A DNA stretch of 64,000 nucleotides from Bacteroidota bacterium. GTDB lineage: Bacteria; Bacteroidota; Bacteroidia; Chitinophagales; Chitinophagaceae. Location of the stretch: NCBI GenBank assembly GCA_018267515.1, contig JAFDYJ010000002.1, positions 62,001-126,000 on the forward strand. Reading direction: 5' to 3'. A program made the translations under genes and the position numbers. Shown piece after piece: positions 25,226 through 33,091 of this stretch. Each line of letters starts with the position of its first letter. Position 1 is the stretch's first letter. The notes below the pieces were generated by a model. That model was not told the origin of the DNA and searched no databases. It saw only the letters and a list, made by a program, of their open reading frames with translations.

Positions 25226-25669
25226 TTAATGTATGAAAGTAGCTTCTATATCTATTACGGCAGGACCAACGGGGGGAGTGAAAGGAAATTTAACCACTAA
25301 TTGAGTTTCAGTTAATGACTTGATAGAAAAATCACCGCTTGTCCCGGAAAAAAATGGGATAGATGCATGTAAACCGGTCTCATTGTTGGCAAAATTCCAG
25401 TTAAAGGGAATTGTTTGAGGATCTCCGGGATCGCATTTGCTGGCGCCTTCATCCACATTGCCGGTTCCTGAAGAAACAAAAGTAATCGTATTGTCTTTCT
25501 GGCATTCATCTAAATATAAGGATGCATCCATGCCATTAGCAGTAGCACTTTTAAACTTCCAGGCAGATTGCGTAAGTAGTTCTGTTTTTGATTTCGAAGA
25601 TTTTTTGCATGCCTGAAAAACTAATGCAACACTAATCAGAATTATGGTGATTTTTAAAATGGATTTCAT
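25226..25669 (-). CDS. Lipocalin-like lipoprotein
   Basis: This is a 147-aa lipoprotein from the ATG at 25669. MKSILKITIILISVALVFQACKK is a lipoprotein signal with Cys at position 21. A start seven codons upstream (25690) would put MYLNTSR before the signal and is less likely. The mature part has the typical opening of Bacteroidota lipocalin-like domains: LLTQSAWKFKSATANG, ITFVSSGTGNV, then PFNWNFANNETGL and a closing set of beta strands. Ligand and role are unknown. It ends tail-to-tail with nadE. Confidence 0.75.
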   Translation of the reverse strand: MKSILKITIILISVALVFQACKKSSKSKTELLTQSAWKFKSATANGMDASLYLDECQKDNTITFVSSGTGNVDEGASKCDPGDPQTIPFNWNFANNETGLHASIPFFSGTSGDFSIKSLTETQLVVKFPFTPPVGPAVIDIEATFIH

Positions 25670-25822
25670 ACGACTTGTGTTTAAATACAAAATTAATTCT
25701 TTAAAACCGGCTTTAGAACGGTAGAAATACTCCCTTTTAAAACGGGTATTTACAATCTTTATTTTCTCGGCAAATTATTTGCTAATATCAAGTTCGTATT
25801 TTGTGACCCCTAAAACAGGTAT

Positions 25823-26824
25823 ATGCTAAAAACCGCAGATGATATCAGGCAACTTAATGAACGTATTTCTTTTGAAGGAAAATTTGTAGATCGTTTGAAG
25901 TCTGAGATCAGCCAGGTCATAGTGGGGCAACAGCAGATGCTGGATCGGTTGCTGATTGGACTATTAAGTAATGGTCATGTTTTACTGGAAGGTGTTCCGG
26001 GGCTGGCCAAGACTTTGACCATTAAATCCCTGGCACAGGCTATTCATGCCAAATTCAGCCGGATTCAGTTTACACCCGACCTGCTACCTGCCGATGTTAT
26101 CGGGACGATGATTTATAATCAGCAGCGTAATGAGTTTGTAATCCGTAAAGGCCCCATATTTGCCAATTTCATTCTGGCAGATGAGATCAACCGCTCCCCG
26201 GCAAAAGTTCAATCGGCCTTGCTGGAAGCTATGCAGGAACGACAAGTAACTATTGGTGATACTACTTATAAGTTAGATGAACCATTCCTGGTTTTGGCAA
26301 CACAAAATCCATTAGAACAGGAAGGTACTTATCCGTTACCGGAGGCCCAGGTGGATCGCTTTATAATGAAAGTGGTTGTTGATTATCCCGCCATGAATGA
26401 AGAACAACTAATCCTTCGCCAAAATGTACAGGGACTGTCATTACCCCCCATTAAACAAGTAGTATCTATCCAGGAAGTATTGACGGCAAGAGAACTGGTG
26501 CGGCAAGTTTATATGGACGAAAAAATTGAAAAATATATTCTCGATATTGTTTTTGCCACCCGTAAGCCGGAGCAATACAACCTGGAAAAATTAAAACCCT
26601 TGATTTCATATGGTGCTTCTCCGCGGGGAAGTATCAACCTGGCATTGGCGGGAAAAGTACAGGCGTTTTTAAATAAAAGAGGATTTGTAATTCCTGAGGA
26701 TATTAAAAGTATTTGTAAAGATGTGTTGCGGCATAGGATAGGATTAACCTATGAAGCGGAGGCAGAGAATATGAACGTGGAAAATATCATTGATGAAATT
26801 TTAAAAACAGTGAATGTTCCTTGA
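25823..26824 (+). CDS. MoxR-family AAA+ ATPase
   Basis: This 333-aa AAA+ ATPase of the MoxR family acts as a chaperone-like partner of von Willebrand A proteins. Walker A is GVPGLAKT (around residue 53), Walker B is FILADEINR, and the MoxR-type pore and sensor regions include EGTYPLPEAQVDRF. It opens the operon moxR, DUF58, BatD-like, batA. Its stop overlaps the next ATG (TGATG at 26822-26826). TATTTTG about 20 nt upstream is a one-base-short -7 box. In Bacteroides the Bat operon is linked to aerotolerance and stress; the role here is inferred from that. Confidence 0.94.
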   Translation: MLKTADDIRQLNERISFEGKFVDRLKSEISQVIVGQQQMLDRLLIGLLSNGHVLLEGVPGLAKTLTIKSLAQAIHAKFSRIQFTPDLLPADVIGTMIYNQQRNEFVIRKGPIFANFILADEINRSPAKVQSALLEAMQERQVTIGDTTYKLDEPFLVLATQNPLEQEGTYPLPEAQVDRFIMKVVVDYPAMNEEQLILRQNVQGLSLPPIKQVVSIQEVLTARELVRQVYMDEKIEKYILDIVFATRKPEQYNLEKLKPLISYGASPRGSINLALAGKVQAFLNKRGFVIPEDIKSICKDVLRHRIGLTYEAEAENMNVENIIDEILKTVNVP

Positions 26825-27696
26825 TGCTTACCACTGCTGAAATAGTAAAGAAAGTCAGAGACCTGGAAATCAAGAGCAAAAAACTCACTTCTGATATTTT
26901 TACCGGAGAGTATCACAGCGCTTTCAAAGGAAAAGGAATGTCTTTTAAAGAAGTACGTGAATATTCCGCCGGTGATGATATCCGTTTTATTGACTGGAAT
27001 GTATCTGCCCGGCTGGGCCATCCATTCAGTAAAGTTTTTGAAGAAGAAAGAGAATTAACAGTAATGCTGCTGATTGATGTCAGTGCCAGCTTGCAATTCG
27101 GCACAGTACATGCACAAAAAAAAGATCTCATTACAGAAATTGCAGCCGTATTAAGCTTTTCTGCTGTCAATAATGCAGATAAAGTGGGGGTGGTATTTTA
27201 CAGCAACCAGGTAGAGGGATATATAGCGCCTAAGAAAGGCCGGAAACAAGCTTTGTATATAGTTCGTGAGTTGCTGGCGAAAGTTCCAAAGCAGAAAGAA
27301 ACACGATTGAAACAAGCATTACATTTTCTTAACAGTATTTCAAAGCAAAAATGTATTGTATTTGTATTGAGTGATTTTCTGGATGCTCAATATAGTGATG
27401 TATTGAGGGCGGCATCCCGCAGGCATGATGTAATCGGTATAAAGGTGTATGATAAAATGGATATTCAATTACCGGATGCCGGGCTGTTGCAGGTTAGAGA
27501 TTCAGAAAACGGGAAGACTTACTGGGTGGATAGCAGCAGTAAGTCTGTGAGGGAGCTGTACCAGGAAGAATTTTTCAGGGTTACTGCCTATAGTTCTGAT
27601 GTTTTCAAAAAAGCAGGTTGTGATTTACTGCATATTCGCAGTGGTGAGGATTATGTAAAAGTATTGCAACGATTCTTTTTAAGCAGGAGCCGCTGA
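26824..27696 (+). CDS. DUF58 domain protein of the Bat operon
   Basis: This 290-aa DUF58 protein has a vWA-like fold. LDIKSKKLTSDIFTGEYHSAF-like text near the start (residues 12-33) and REYSAGDDIRFIDWNVSARLG (around 44-64) are the DUF58 signature. LLIDVSASLQFG (around 82-93) is a degenerate MIDAS, and VFVLSDFLD follows. Translation probably starts at the ATG 26824, which overlaps the moxR stop codon; a TTG just upstream is less likely. It is predicted to be cytoplasmic and to work with MoxR on the membrane proteins encoded downstream. Confidence 0.93.
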   Translation: MLTTAEIVKKVRDLEIKSKKLTSDIFTGEYHSAFKGKGMSFKEVREYSAGDDIRFIDWNVSARLGHPFSKVFEEERELTVMLLIDVSASLQFGTVHAQKKDLITEIAAVLSFSAVNNADKVGVVFYSNQVEGYIAPKKGRKQALYIVRELLAKVPKQKETRLKQALHFLNSISKQKCIVFVLSDFLDAQYSDVLRAASRRHDVIGIKVYDKMDIQLPDAGLLQVRDSENGKTYWVDSSSKSVRELYQEEFFRVTAYSSDVFKKAGCDLLHIRSGEDYVKVLQRFFLSRSR

Positions 27697-27717
27697 TGCT
27701 CCCGAACGAATAAATAA

Positions 27718-28590
27718 ATGGTTTATAAATTAATCCTGATTTTACTGTTATTGTTTCCGGCAGGGCATACATATGCCCAAAAGAAAATAACGGTTCAGGC
27801 TACTGTTGATAAGAATAAAATCCTGATTGGGGAAAGGATACATCTTTCCCTGAAAGCCGTTTATCCTCCCGGCAGCGATTTGTATTTTTTCTCTATTGAT
27901 AGTATTCCTCATTTTGAGATTATTCAAAAGGCAAAAGCAGATACTGAAAAAACTACCGGCGGCATTATTCTGAAACAGGAGTTTCAACTTACCAGTTTTG
28001 ATTCAGGACATTGGAAAATTCCTGTCTTTGCACTGAAGAAAACTATTAAAACGGATCCCATTGCAGTAGATGTGGTTTTCTCAGATTTTGATCCCTCAAA
28101 AGATTATCATGATATAAAAGATGTAATTGAAGTTCCATTCGAAAAAGACAAAACCTGGTGGATAGTGCCTGCCATACTTTCAGTAATGGTGATTGCAGCT
28201 ATTGTGTGGCTTTTAAGAAAGAAAAAATCATTCACAAAAGAGGTGACTGTCTCGGCCATTGATCCTTACCGGGAAGCAATGTTACAGTTGCAGGAAGTTC
28301 AAAAAAAAACCGGCTCGGCAAAGGAGTACTATTCGTTTCTGACGGATATTTTCAGGTTATATGTATTCAGAAAGAAAGGAATTCATTCGTTACAGGATAC
28401 CACTGAAGATTTACTTATTCAATTGCGTAGCCTGAACCTGGATATAGACTCATTCAGCCGCTTATCTCAGTCATTGCAACTGAGCGATTCCGTTAAGTTT
28501 GCAAAATTTGTTCCTTCGGAACAGGACAACAGGCAGACTTTTGAAACTATTAAAAATACGATAGAAAGAATCGAAAACTCCAAATTGTAA
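27718..28590 (+). CDS. BatD-like membrane protein of the Bat operon
   Basis: The 290-aa protein starts with a signal peptide (MVYKLILILLLLFPAGHTYAQ). An Ig-like or BatD-like periplasmic domain of about 130 residues follows (KKITVQATVDKNKILIGERI onward). One membrane helix lies near residues 145-165 (WWIVPAILSVMVIAAIVWLL), and a soluble helical tail of about 120 residues completes it. This topology and the genomic position fit the protein that links DUF58 and BatA in Bacteroidota. It resembles the DUF4381/BatD group but was not matched to a named family with certainty. Its stop codon overlaps the batA start (TAATG at 28588-28592). Confidence 0.85.
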   Translation: MVYKLILILLLLFPAGHTYAQKKITVQATVDKNKILIGERIHLSLKAVYPPGSDLYFFSIDSIPHFEIIQKAKADTEKTTGGIILKQEFQLTSFDSGHWKIPVFALKKTIKTDPIAVDVVFSDFDPSKDYHDIKDVIEVPFEKDKTWWIVPAILSVMVIAAIVWLLRKKKSFTKEVTVSAIDPYREAMLQLQEVQKKTGSAKEYYSFLTDIFRLYVFRKKGIHSLQDTTEDLLIQLRSLNLDIDSFSRLSQSLQLSDSVKFAKFVPSEQDNRQTFETIKNTIERIENSKL

Positions 28591-29600
28591 TGACAGACTG
28601 GTTTAGAAATATTGAGTTTGCTTATCCTCTTGCGTTTGGTTTGTTTGCCGTCATCCCATTTCTGATTTTCTGGTATATCAAAAAAGGCAGTAGTACCCGG
28701 GCTTATATCCCGGTTTCTTCGGTTTATGCATTTTCATTTACATCCTGGAAAAGCAAAACCAGGCATATACCATTTATTCTCCGGTTGCTGGCACTGTGTT
28801 GTGTTATCCTTGCGCTGACCCGGCCGCAAAAAAAGAGCGAGGTTCAGAAAATCAGTGGTGAAGGTATAGATATTATGTTATGTATGGATGTGAGTGGAAG
28901 TATGGGCTCACGGGATATTCTGCCTTCACGGTTAGAAGCAGCAAAGGAAGTGGCTATTGAATTTATTCAAAGCCGGCCCTTAGACAGGATTGGTCTTGTA
29001 ATATTCTCCGGTGAGAGTTTTACTCAATGTCCATTAACGACGGACAGAACATCTCTGGTCGAACAGATTCAATCACTGGAAACGCAAAAATACCTGGCAG
29101 ATGGAACTGTAATTGGGGAAGGATTAGCCACTGCTGTGGACCGGTTGAAGAAAAGCAAATCTCCCAGCAAGGTAATCATACTTTTGACGGATGGTAAAGA
29201 GTCAGCACCGGTAACCCGTATTATTGACCCGGTAACAGCCATGGAAATAGCAAAAACTCAAAATGTAAAAGTTTATACAGTAGGAGTAGGCGCTGCTCCA
29301 TCTACCATAGTAGAATCTACCGATAATCCGGTCAGTAATAAAAATTCATCTTCTGCTTTCCTGGATGAGACTTTGTTGCGAAGAATTGCAACAGAAACAG
29401 GAGGTAAATATTTCAGGGCATTGGACCGCGATGGTTTAAAAAGAGTTTATCAGCAAATTGATACGATGGAAAAGTCTAAGGCTGAGATTACTGTCTTTAA
29501 AAAATTTCAGGATTATTTCCCTGTTATTCTGCTTGCAGCGTTGGGCTTTTTATTCTTAGAAATGATTCTGCGATTTACTGTTTATAAGTCATTTCCCTGA
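28590..29600 (+). CDS. batA: von Willebrand A domain membrane protein BatA
   Basis: This 336-aa BatA-type protein has two N-terminal membrane helices (around residues 11-30 and 61-77), a vWA domain, and a C-terminal helix near residue 310-328. The vWA metal site is complete: DVSGSM (Asp100, Ser102, Ser104), Thr in CPLTTDRTS, and LLTDGKES. The domain should face the periplasm or cytoplasm next to the membrane and bind protein partners in a metal-dependent way. BatB, BatC and BatE are absent from this locus; rsgA follows after 25 nt. Confidence 0.93.
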   Translation: MTDWFRNIEFAYPLAFGLFAVIPFLIFWYIKKGSSTRAYIPVSSVYAFSFTSWKSKTRHIPFILRLLALCCVILALTRPQKKSEVQKISGEGIDIMLCMDVSGSMGSRDILPSRLEAAKEVAIEFIQSRPLDRIGLVIFSGESFTQCPLTTDRTSLVEQIQSLETQKYLADGTVIGEGLATAVDRLKKSKSPSKVIILLTDGKESAPVTRIIDPVTAMEIAKTQNVKVYTVGVGAAPSTIVESTDNPVSNKNSSSAFLDETLLRRIATETGGKYFRALDRDGLKRVYQQIDTMEKSKAEITVFKKFQDYFPVILLAALGFLFLEMILRFTVYKSFP

Positions 29601-29625
29601 AATTTTATTCTTTTATCTTGCAGGC

Positions 29626-30567
29626 ATGAGAGCTGTGGTTTATAAGTCAACCGGAAGTTGGTATGTGGTAAAGGATGAGAAAGGTATGTTTCATAATGCC
29701 CGGATGAAAGGTATTTTTAAAATTGATGAAATCACCAGTACTAACCCTGTTGCTGTAGGAGATGAGGTGGAAATTGAGCCGGAAAATGAATCTGAAGAAA
29801 CAGCAATAATCACTGCTATCCTGGAAAGAAGAAATTATATCAATCGCCAGTCGCCAAGGTTAAAACATCAGCATCATATCATTGCCGCAAATATTGATCA
29901 ATCCCTATTGATTGCAACCATGAGAGAACCTAAAACATCGCAGGGGTTTATAGATCGTTTCCTGGTAGCTTCTGAAATGTATCATGTGACTCCTGTAATT
30001 GTTTTTAATAAATCGGATCTGTACCGGGAGAAAGAACTGGAAAAGTTTGAGGAATGGAAACTGATGTATGAAACGGCAGGTTATACGGTGATTTTATCCA
30101 GCCTGAAGCAACAGGCCGGGCTGACAGCAATAAAGAATATTTTAAACAATAAAACAACTTTAATTAGTGGGCATAGCGGTGTGGGTAAATCCTCTTTGTT
30201 GAATGTGCTGTTACCGGGATTAGATTTAAAAATCCAGGATGTCAGCGGTTGGAGCGGAAAAGGGCTGCATACAACCACTTTTGCAGAGATGTTTGACCTG
30301 CCTACTGAAAATTTTCAGGATGGAGGAAAAGTGATTGATACCCCCGGTATGAGAGAATTGGGACTCGTAGACCTGTCTCGACAGGAATTATCTCACTATT
30401 TTCCTGAAATGAGGATTAGATTGAATGAATGCCAGTTTAATAATTGTTTACACGTTAATGAGCCGGGATGTGCAATAAAAGATGCAGTTGAAATGGAACA
30501 AATTGATTCCAGGCGCTATATCAGCTATCTTAATATACTCGAATCAATAGATGAGATAAGTTATTGA
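29626..30567 (+). CDS. rsgA: Ribosome small-subunit-dependent GTPase A
   Basis: This 313-aa circularly permuted GTPase checks late 30S subunit assembly. An N-terminal OB fold (residues 1-75) precedes the G domain, whose motifs come in permuted order: NKSD (128-131, G4), GHSGVGKSS (182-190, G1) and DTPGMRELG (G3, about residues 239-247). A C-terminal zinc knuckle follows with Cys and His in NECQFNNCLHVNEPGC. The sequence TATCTTG, one base short of a -7 box, ends five bases before the ATG. It ends 17 bp from the convergent small gene. Confidence 0.97.
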   Translation: MRAVVYKSTGSWYVVKDEKGMFHNARMKGIFKIDEITSTNPVAVGDEVEIEPENESEETAIITAILERRNYINRQSPRLKHQHHIIAANIDQSLLIATMREPKTSQGFIDRFLVASEMYHVTPVIVFNKSDLYREKELEKFEEWKLMYETAGYTVILSSLKQQAGLTAIKNILNNKTTLISGHSGVGKSSLLNVLLPGLDLKIQDVSGWSGKGLHTTTFAEMFDLPTENFQDGGKVIDTPGMRELGLVDLSRQELSHYFPEMRIRLNECQFNNCLHVNEPGCAIKDAVEMEQIDSRRYISYLNILESIDEISY

Positions 30568-30584
30568 CAGGAAACAGGATGAAA

Positions 30585-30911
30585 TCAGGCTATATTTCTT
30601 GTTTCATTGAATAGTTTCACTTCAAGAACATTCGCCAGTTCTACAACAGCTTTGTTATCCTTGTTCAGTGCATCTCGGGTCTTAGTGGGGAAGATTGAAA
30701 TTCCGTTGTAAATATTATAATGAAGGGTCAGGTTGTGACCTTTAAATCTGAATTCCCAGTCAATAGTGTCAAAGTCATCTTCTTTATGACTGAAGTTGAT
30801 ATTCAGGTCTTCACTTAAAAGATCTGCTACCTGGTAGAAGCGTTTCAGTCCGCCATCATCATCGATAATGGCTTCAGTGCATCCCATTGTAGTTCGTAGG
30901 GTGAGGCTCAT
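30585..30911 (-). CDS. Conserved hypothetical protein, 108 aa
   Basis: No family was recognised. From the ATG at 30911 the protein reads MSLTLRTTMGCTEAIIDDDG and continues as a compact alpha/beta domain with no signal peptide (VADLLSEDLNINFSHKEDDFD, WEFRFKGHNLTLHYNIYNGI). A longer open frame back to 31037 overlaps the preceding small lipoprotein gene and adds 42 residues of poor quality, so 30911 is preferred. It is convergent with rsgA and downstream of the small lipoprotein gene on the same strand. Confidence 0.65.
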   Translation of the reverse strand: MSLTLRTTMGCTEAIIDDDGGLKRFYQVADLLSEDLNINFSHKEDDFDTIDWEFRFKGHNLTLHYNIYNGISIFPTKTRDALNKDNKAVVELANVLEVKLFNETRNIA

Positions 30912-30981
30912 GGTACAAATTTTTAATTTTTTGGTTTTATATAAGACTTGGATCAATGCAAATTCGCTGCATACTTGTTCT

Positions 30982-31176
30982 TCAACTTTTGAATTTTTTA
31001 GCTTTTTCAGATGCTCTTGTTGCGCCGGGGTCCCCACTTAGAATTCGTTCTGCTCCCACATTCTTTCCGTTAGTCGGGCATCCATACTTAGGCCTGAAAA
31101 CGCTACTCCATAATCTGCAGGAGGAAACCAGCATCAGGAGGCTTATCAGTACTAAGAAAAATCTCAGGTTTTTCAT
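30982..31176 (-). CDS. Small lipoprotein, 64 aa
   Basis: From the ATG at 31176 this short protein is MKNLRFFLVLISLLMLVSSC plus a 44-residue tail, with Cys20 as lipid site. The tail has KYGCPTNGKNVGAERILSGD, a string I associate with tiny lipoproteins in many Bacteroidota, and ends lysine-rich. The open frame extends 24 codons upstream but would place a non-signal segment before the lipoprotein signal, so the shorter start is chosen. The function is unknown. Confidence 0.65.
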   Translation of the reverse strand: MKNLRFFLVLISLLMLVSSCRLWSSVFRPKYGCPTNGKNVGAERILSGDPGATRASEKAKKFKS

Positions 31177-31270
31177 GTGTGTAATTGCTTGCTTCAAAAC
31201 GAAATTACCCAGAAATAATTGCTTTCGCCATAGTAAAACTACTGGCAAAGTAAAAATTTTCAGAAATTAC

Positions 31271-31810
31271 TTAATGATCAGTCTTTATTTCAGTTTGATT
31301 TCGAAACCAATCTGCATAGCGGACATAATTATTGGCGATTCTGTCAATTTCGCCGTGGATCATTTCCTGCGGGATATCTTTTATTTTCCTGGCGGGAATG
31401 CCTGCATAAATACTTCCGGCTTCGCAAATTGTACCTTCAGTAACTACGGCACCGGCAGCAATGATGGTATTGCTGTTTATTACAGAACGATCCATGACAA
31501 TAGCACCCATGCCAATCAGAACATTATCATGAACTGTACAACCATGTACGATAGCATTATGCCCGATTGAAACATTATTTCCGATAGTGGTGCCGCAACG
31601 CTTAAAAGTGCAATGAATAATAGCCCCGTCCTGGATATTAACCTTATTCCCCATCCGGATAAAGTTGACATCGCCTCTCACAACAGCATTGAACCATAGA
31701 CTGCAATCGTTGCCCATGATCACATCACCGACAACTGTTGAATTTGGAGCTAAAAAGCAATTATCTCCGAACTGAGGTTGTTTGTTTTCCACAGAAAGTA
31801 TTACAGGCAT
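31271..31810 (-). CDS. Gamma-carbonic-anhydrase-like hexapeptide-repeat protein
   Basis: The 179-aa left-handed beta-helix protein belongs to the gamma carbonic anhydrase (YrdA/PaaY/CaiE-like) family. Hexapeptide repeats run from NCFLAPNSTVVGDVIMGNDC to about residue 140. The three metal ligands appear conserved: His in DGAIIHCTF, and two His in SIGHNAIVHGC. A C-terminal helix (DIPQEMIHGEIDRIANNYVRYADW) packs on the helix. The start MPVILSV (31810) matches family length; an upstream ATG (31828) adds six residues. Whether it has carbonic anhydrase activity or another role cannot be told. Confidence 0.9.
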   Translation of the reverse strand: MPVILSVENKQPQFGDNCFLAPNSTVVGDVIMGNDCSLWFNAVVRGDVNFIRMGNKVNIQDGAIIHCTFKRCGTTIGNNVSIGHNAIVHGCTVHDNVLIGMGAIVMDRSVINSNTIIAAGAVVTEGTICEAGSIYAGIPARKIKDIPQEMIHGEIDRIANNYVRYADWFRNQTEIKTDH

Positions 31811-31899
31811 AATGAAGTTTGGCTGCAAATTATTGAATTTCTATTCTGCTTTCTTTTTCAATTTTGAAATGGTTGGTTTCAAAAAACGATATTTGCCGA

Positions 31900-33081
31900 A
31901 TGAATCAGAGGGAACTTTTTTTGAGGCATATTGCCCAAACCTCACTTGCGCCACTTGCATTGGAAATAGTAAAGGCTGAAGGAGTTTATTTATTTGATGA
32001 AAGAAGAAAAAGATATCTTGATTTGATTGGAGGTATCAGCGTAGCTAATGTAGGGCATCGTCATCCCAATGTACTGGAAGCGATAAAAAAGCAACTTGAT
32101 TCTTACCTGCACATAATGGTATATGGCGAATTTGTTGAATCACCGCAGGTGCAATATGCAAAACTATTGACAGAACATTTGCCCCCTTCTCTGAATTCAG
32201 TTTACTTCACTAACTCCGGTGCGGAAGCAACAGAAGGAGCTATGAAACTTGCAAAACGAATCAGTAACAGAACCCGTATTATTGCTTTTGAAAATGCTTA
32301 TCACGGATCCACACAGGGAGCTCTGAGTGTAATAGGTAGTGAATATTGGCGAAATGCATTCCGGCCTTTGCTGCCCGATGTGCTACATCTGAAATATAAT
32401 TCTCCTGAAGTAATTGATGAAATAACAGAAGAAACCGCTTGTGTCATTATGGAAACAATACAAGGGGAAGCGGGAATTATTATCCCTGAAAGCGATTGGA
32501 TAAAAGCAATAAGAAAAAAGTGTACAGATACAGGAACTTTGCTGCTATTAGATGAAATACAGGCAGGCTTTGGCCGTACCGGAAAAATATGGGGCTTTGA
32601 ACATTTTGAAGTTATTCCCGATATTTTATTACTGGGAAAAGCCTTAGGAGGAGGTATGCCTTTAGGTGCTTTTATTGCGGATAGAAAATTAATGGCTGCA
32701 TTTACGGTACAGCCGGAACTGGGGCATATTACAACTTTTGGAGGGCATCCTGTTTCCTGTGCTGCAGGGCTGGCAGCCCTGAAGGTGATTTTAAATGAAA
32801 AAGTATGGGAAGATGTTTCTGCAAAAGAAAATTTGTTCCGCACTTTATTAATTCATCCGAAAATCAAATCAATACGTTCTATGGGCTTATGGATGGCAAT
32901 CAGGTTTGATTCTTTTGAAACTAATAAGAGGATAATTGATGCCTGTCTTCGGGAAGCCGTATTGACAGACTGGTTTTTATTTGCACCGGATTGTATGAGA
33001 ATATCACCTCCGCTAAATATAACCGTGGATCAAATCCAACAAGCTGCAGAGATTATTCTAAAAAACTGTGCTGCCGGATAA
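31900..33081 (+). CDS. Class III aminotransferase (acetylornithine/ornithine type)
   Basis: This 393-aa PLP enzyme is of fold type I, class III, from the ATG at 31900. Family features are YLDLIGGISVANVGHRHP, FTNSGAEATEGAMKLAK, ENAYHGSTQGALSVIG, LLLLDEIQAGFGRTG with the PLP-ring Asp, and ILLLGKALGGGMPLGA with the PLP lysine. Candidates are acetylornithine, ornithine or 4-aminobutyrate aminotransferase; the donor cannot be decided. A start 12 codons upstream is possible but less conserved. It stands alone, divergent from the carbonic anhydrase and convergent with the DUF5686 gene (10 bp apart). Confidence 0.9.
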   Translation: MNQRELFLRHIAQTSLAPLALEIVKAEGVYLFDERRKRYLDLIGGISVANVGHRHPNVLEAIKKQLDSYLHIMVYGEFVESPQVQYAKLLTEHLPPSLNSVYFTNSGAEATEGAMKLAKRISNRTRIIAFENAYHGSTQGALSVIGSEYWRNAFRPLLPDVLHLKYNSPEVIDEITEETACVIMETIQGEAGIIIPESDWIKAIRKKCTDTGTLLLLDEIQAGFGRTGKIWGFEHFEVIPDILLLGKALGGGMPLGAFIADRKLMAAFTVQPELGHITTFGGHPVSCAAGLAALKVILNEKVWEDVSAKENLFRTLLIHPKIKSIRSMGLWMAIRFDSFETNKRIIDACLREAVLTDWFLFAPDCMRISPPLNITVDQIQQAAEIILKNCAAG

Positions 33082-33091
33082 GTAGTAAGAA

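Noticed and set aside
30912-31037. N-terminal extension of the 108-aa hypothetical protein
   Set aside because: It overlaps the small lipoprotein gene in another frame and does not look like coding sequence.
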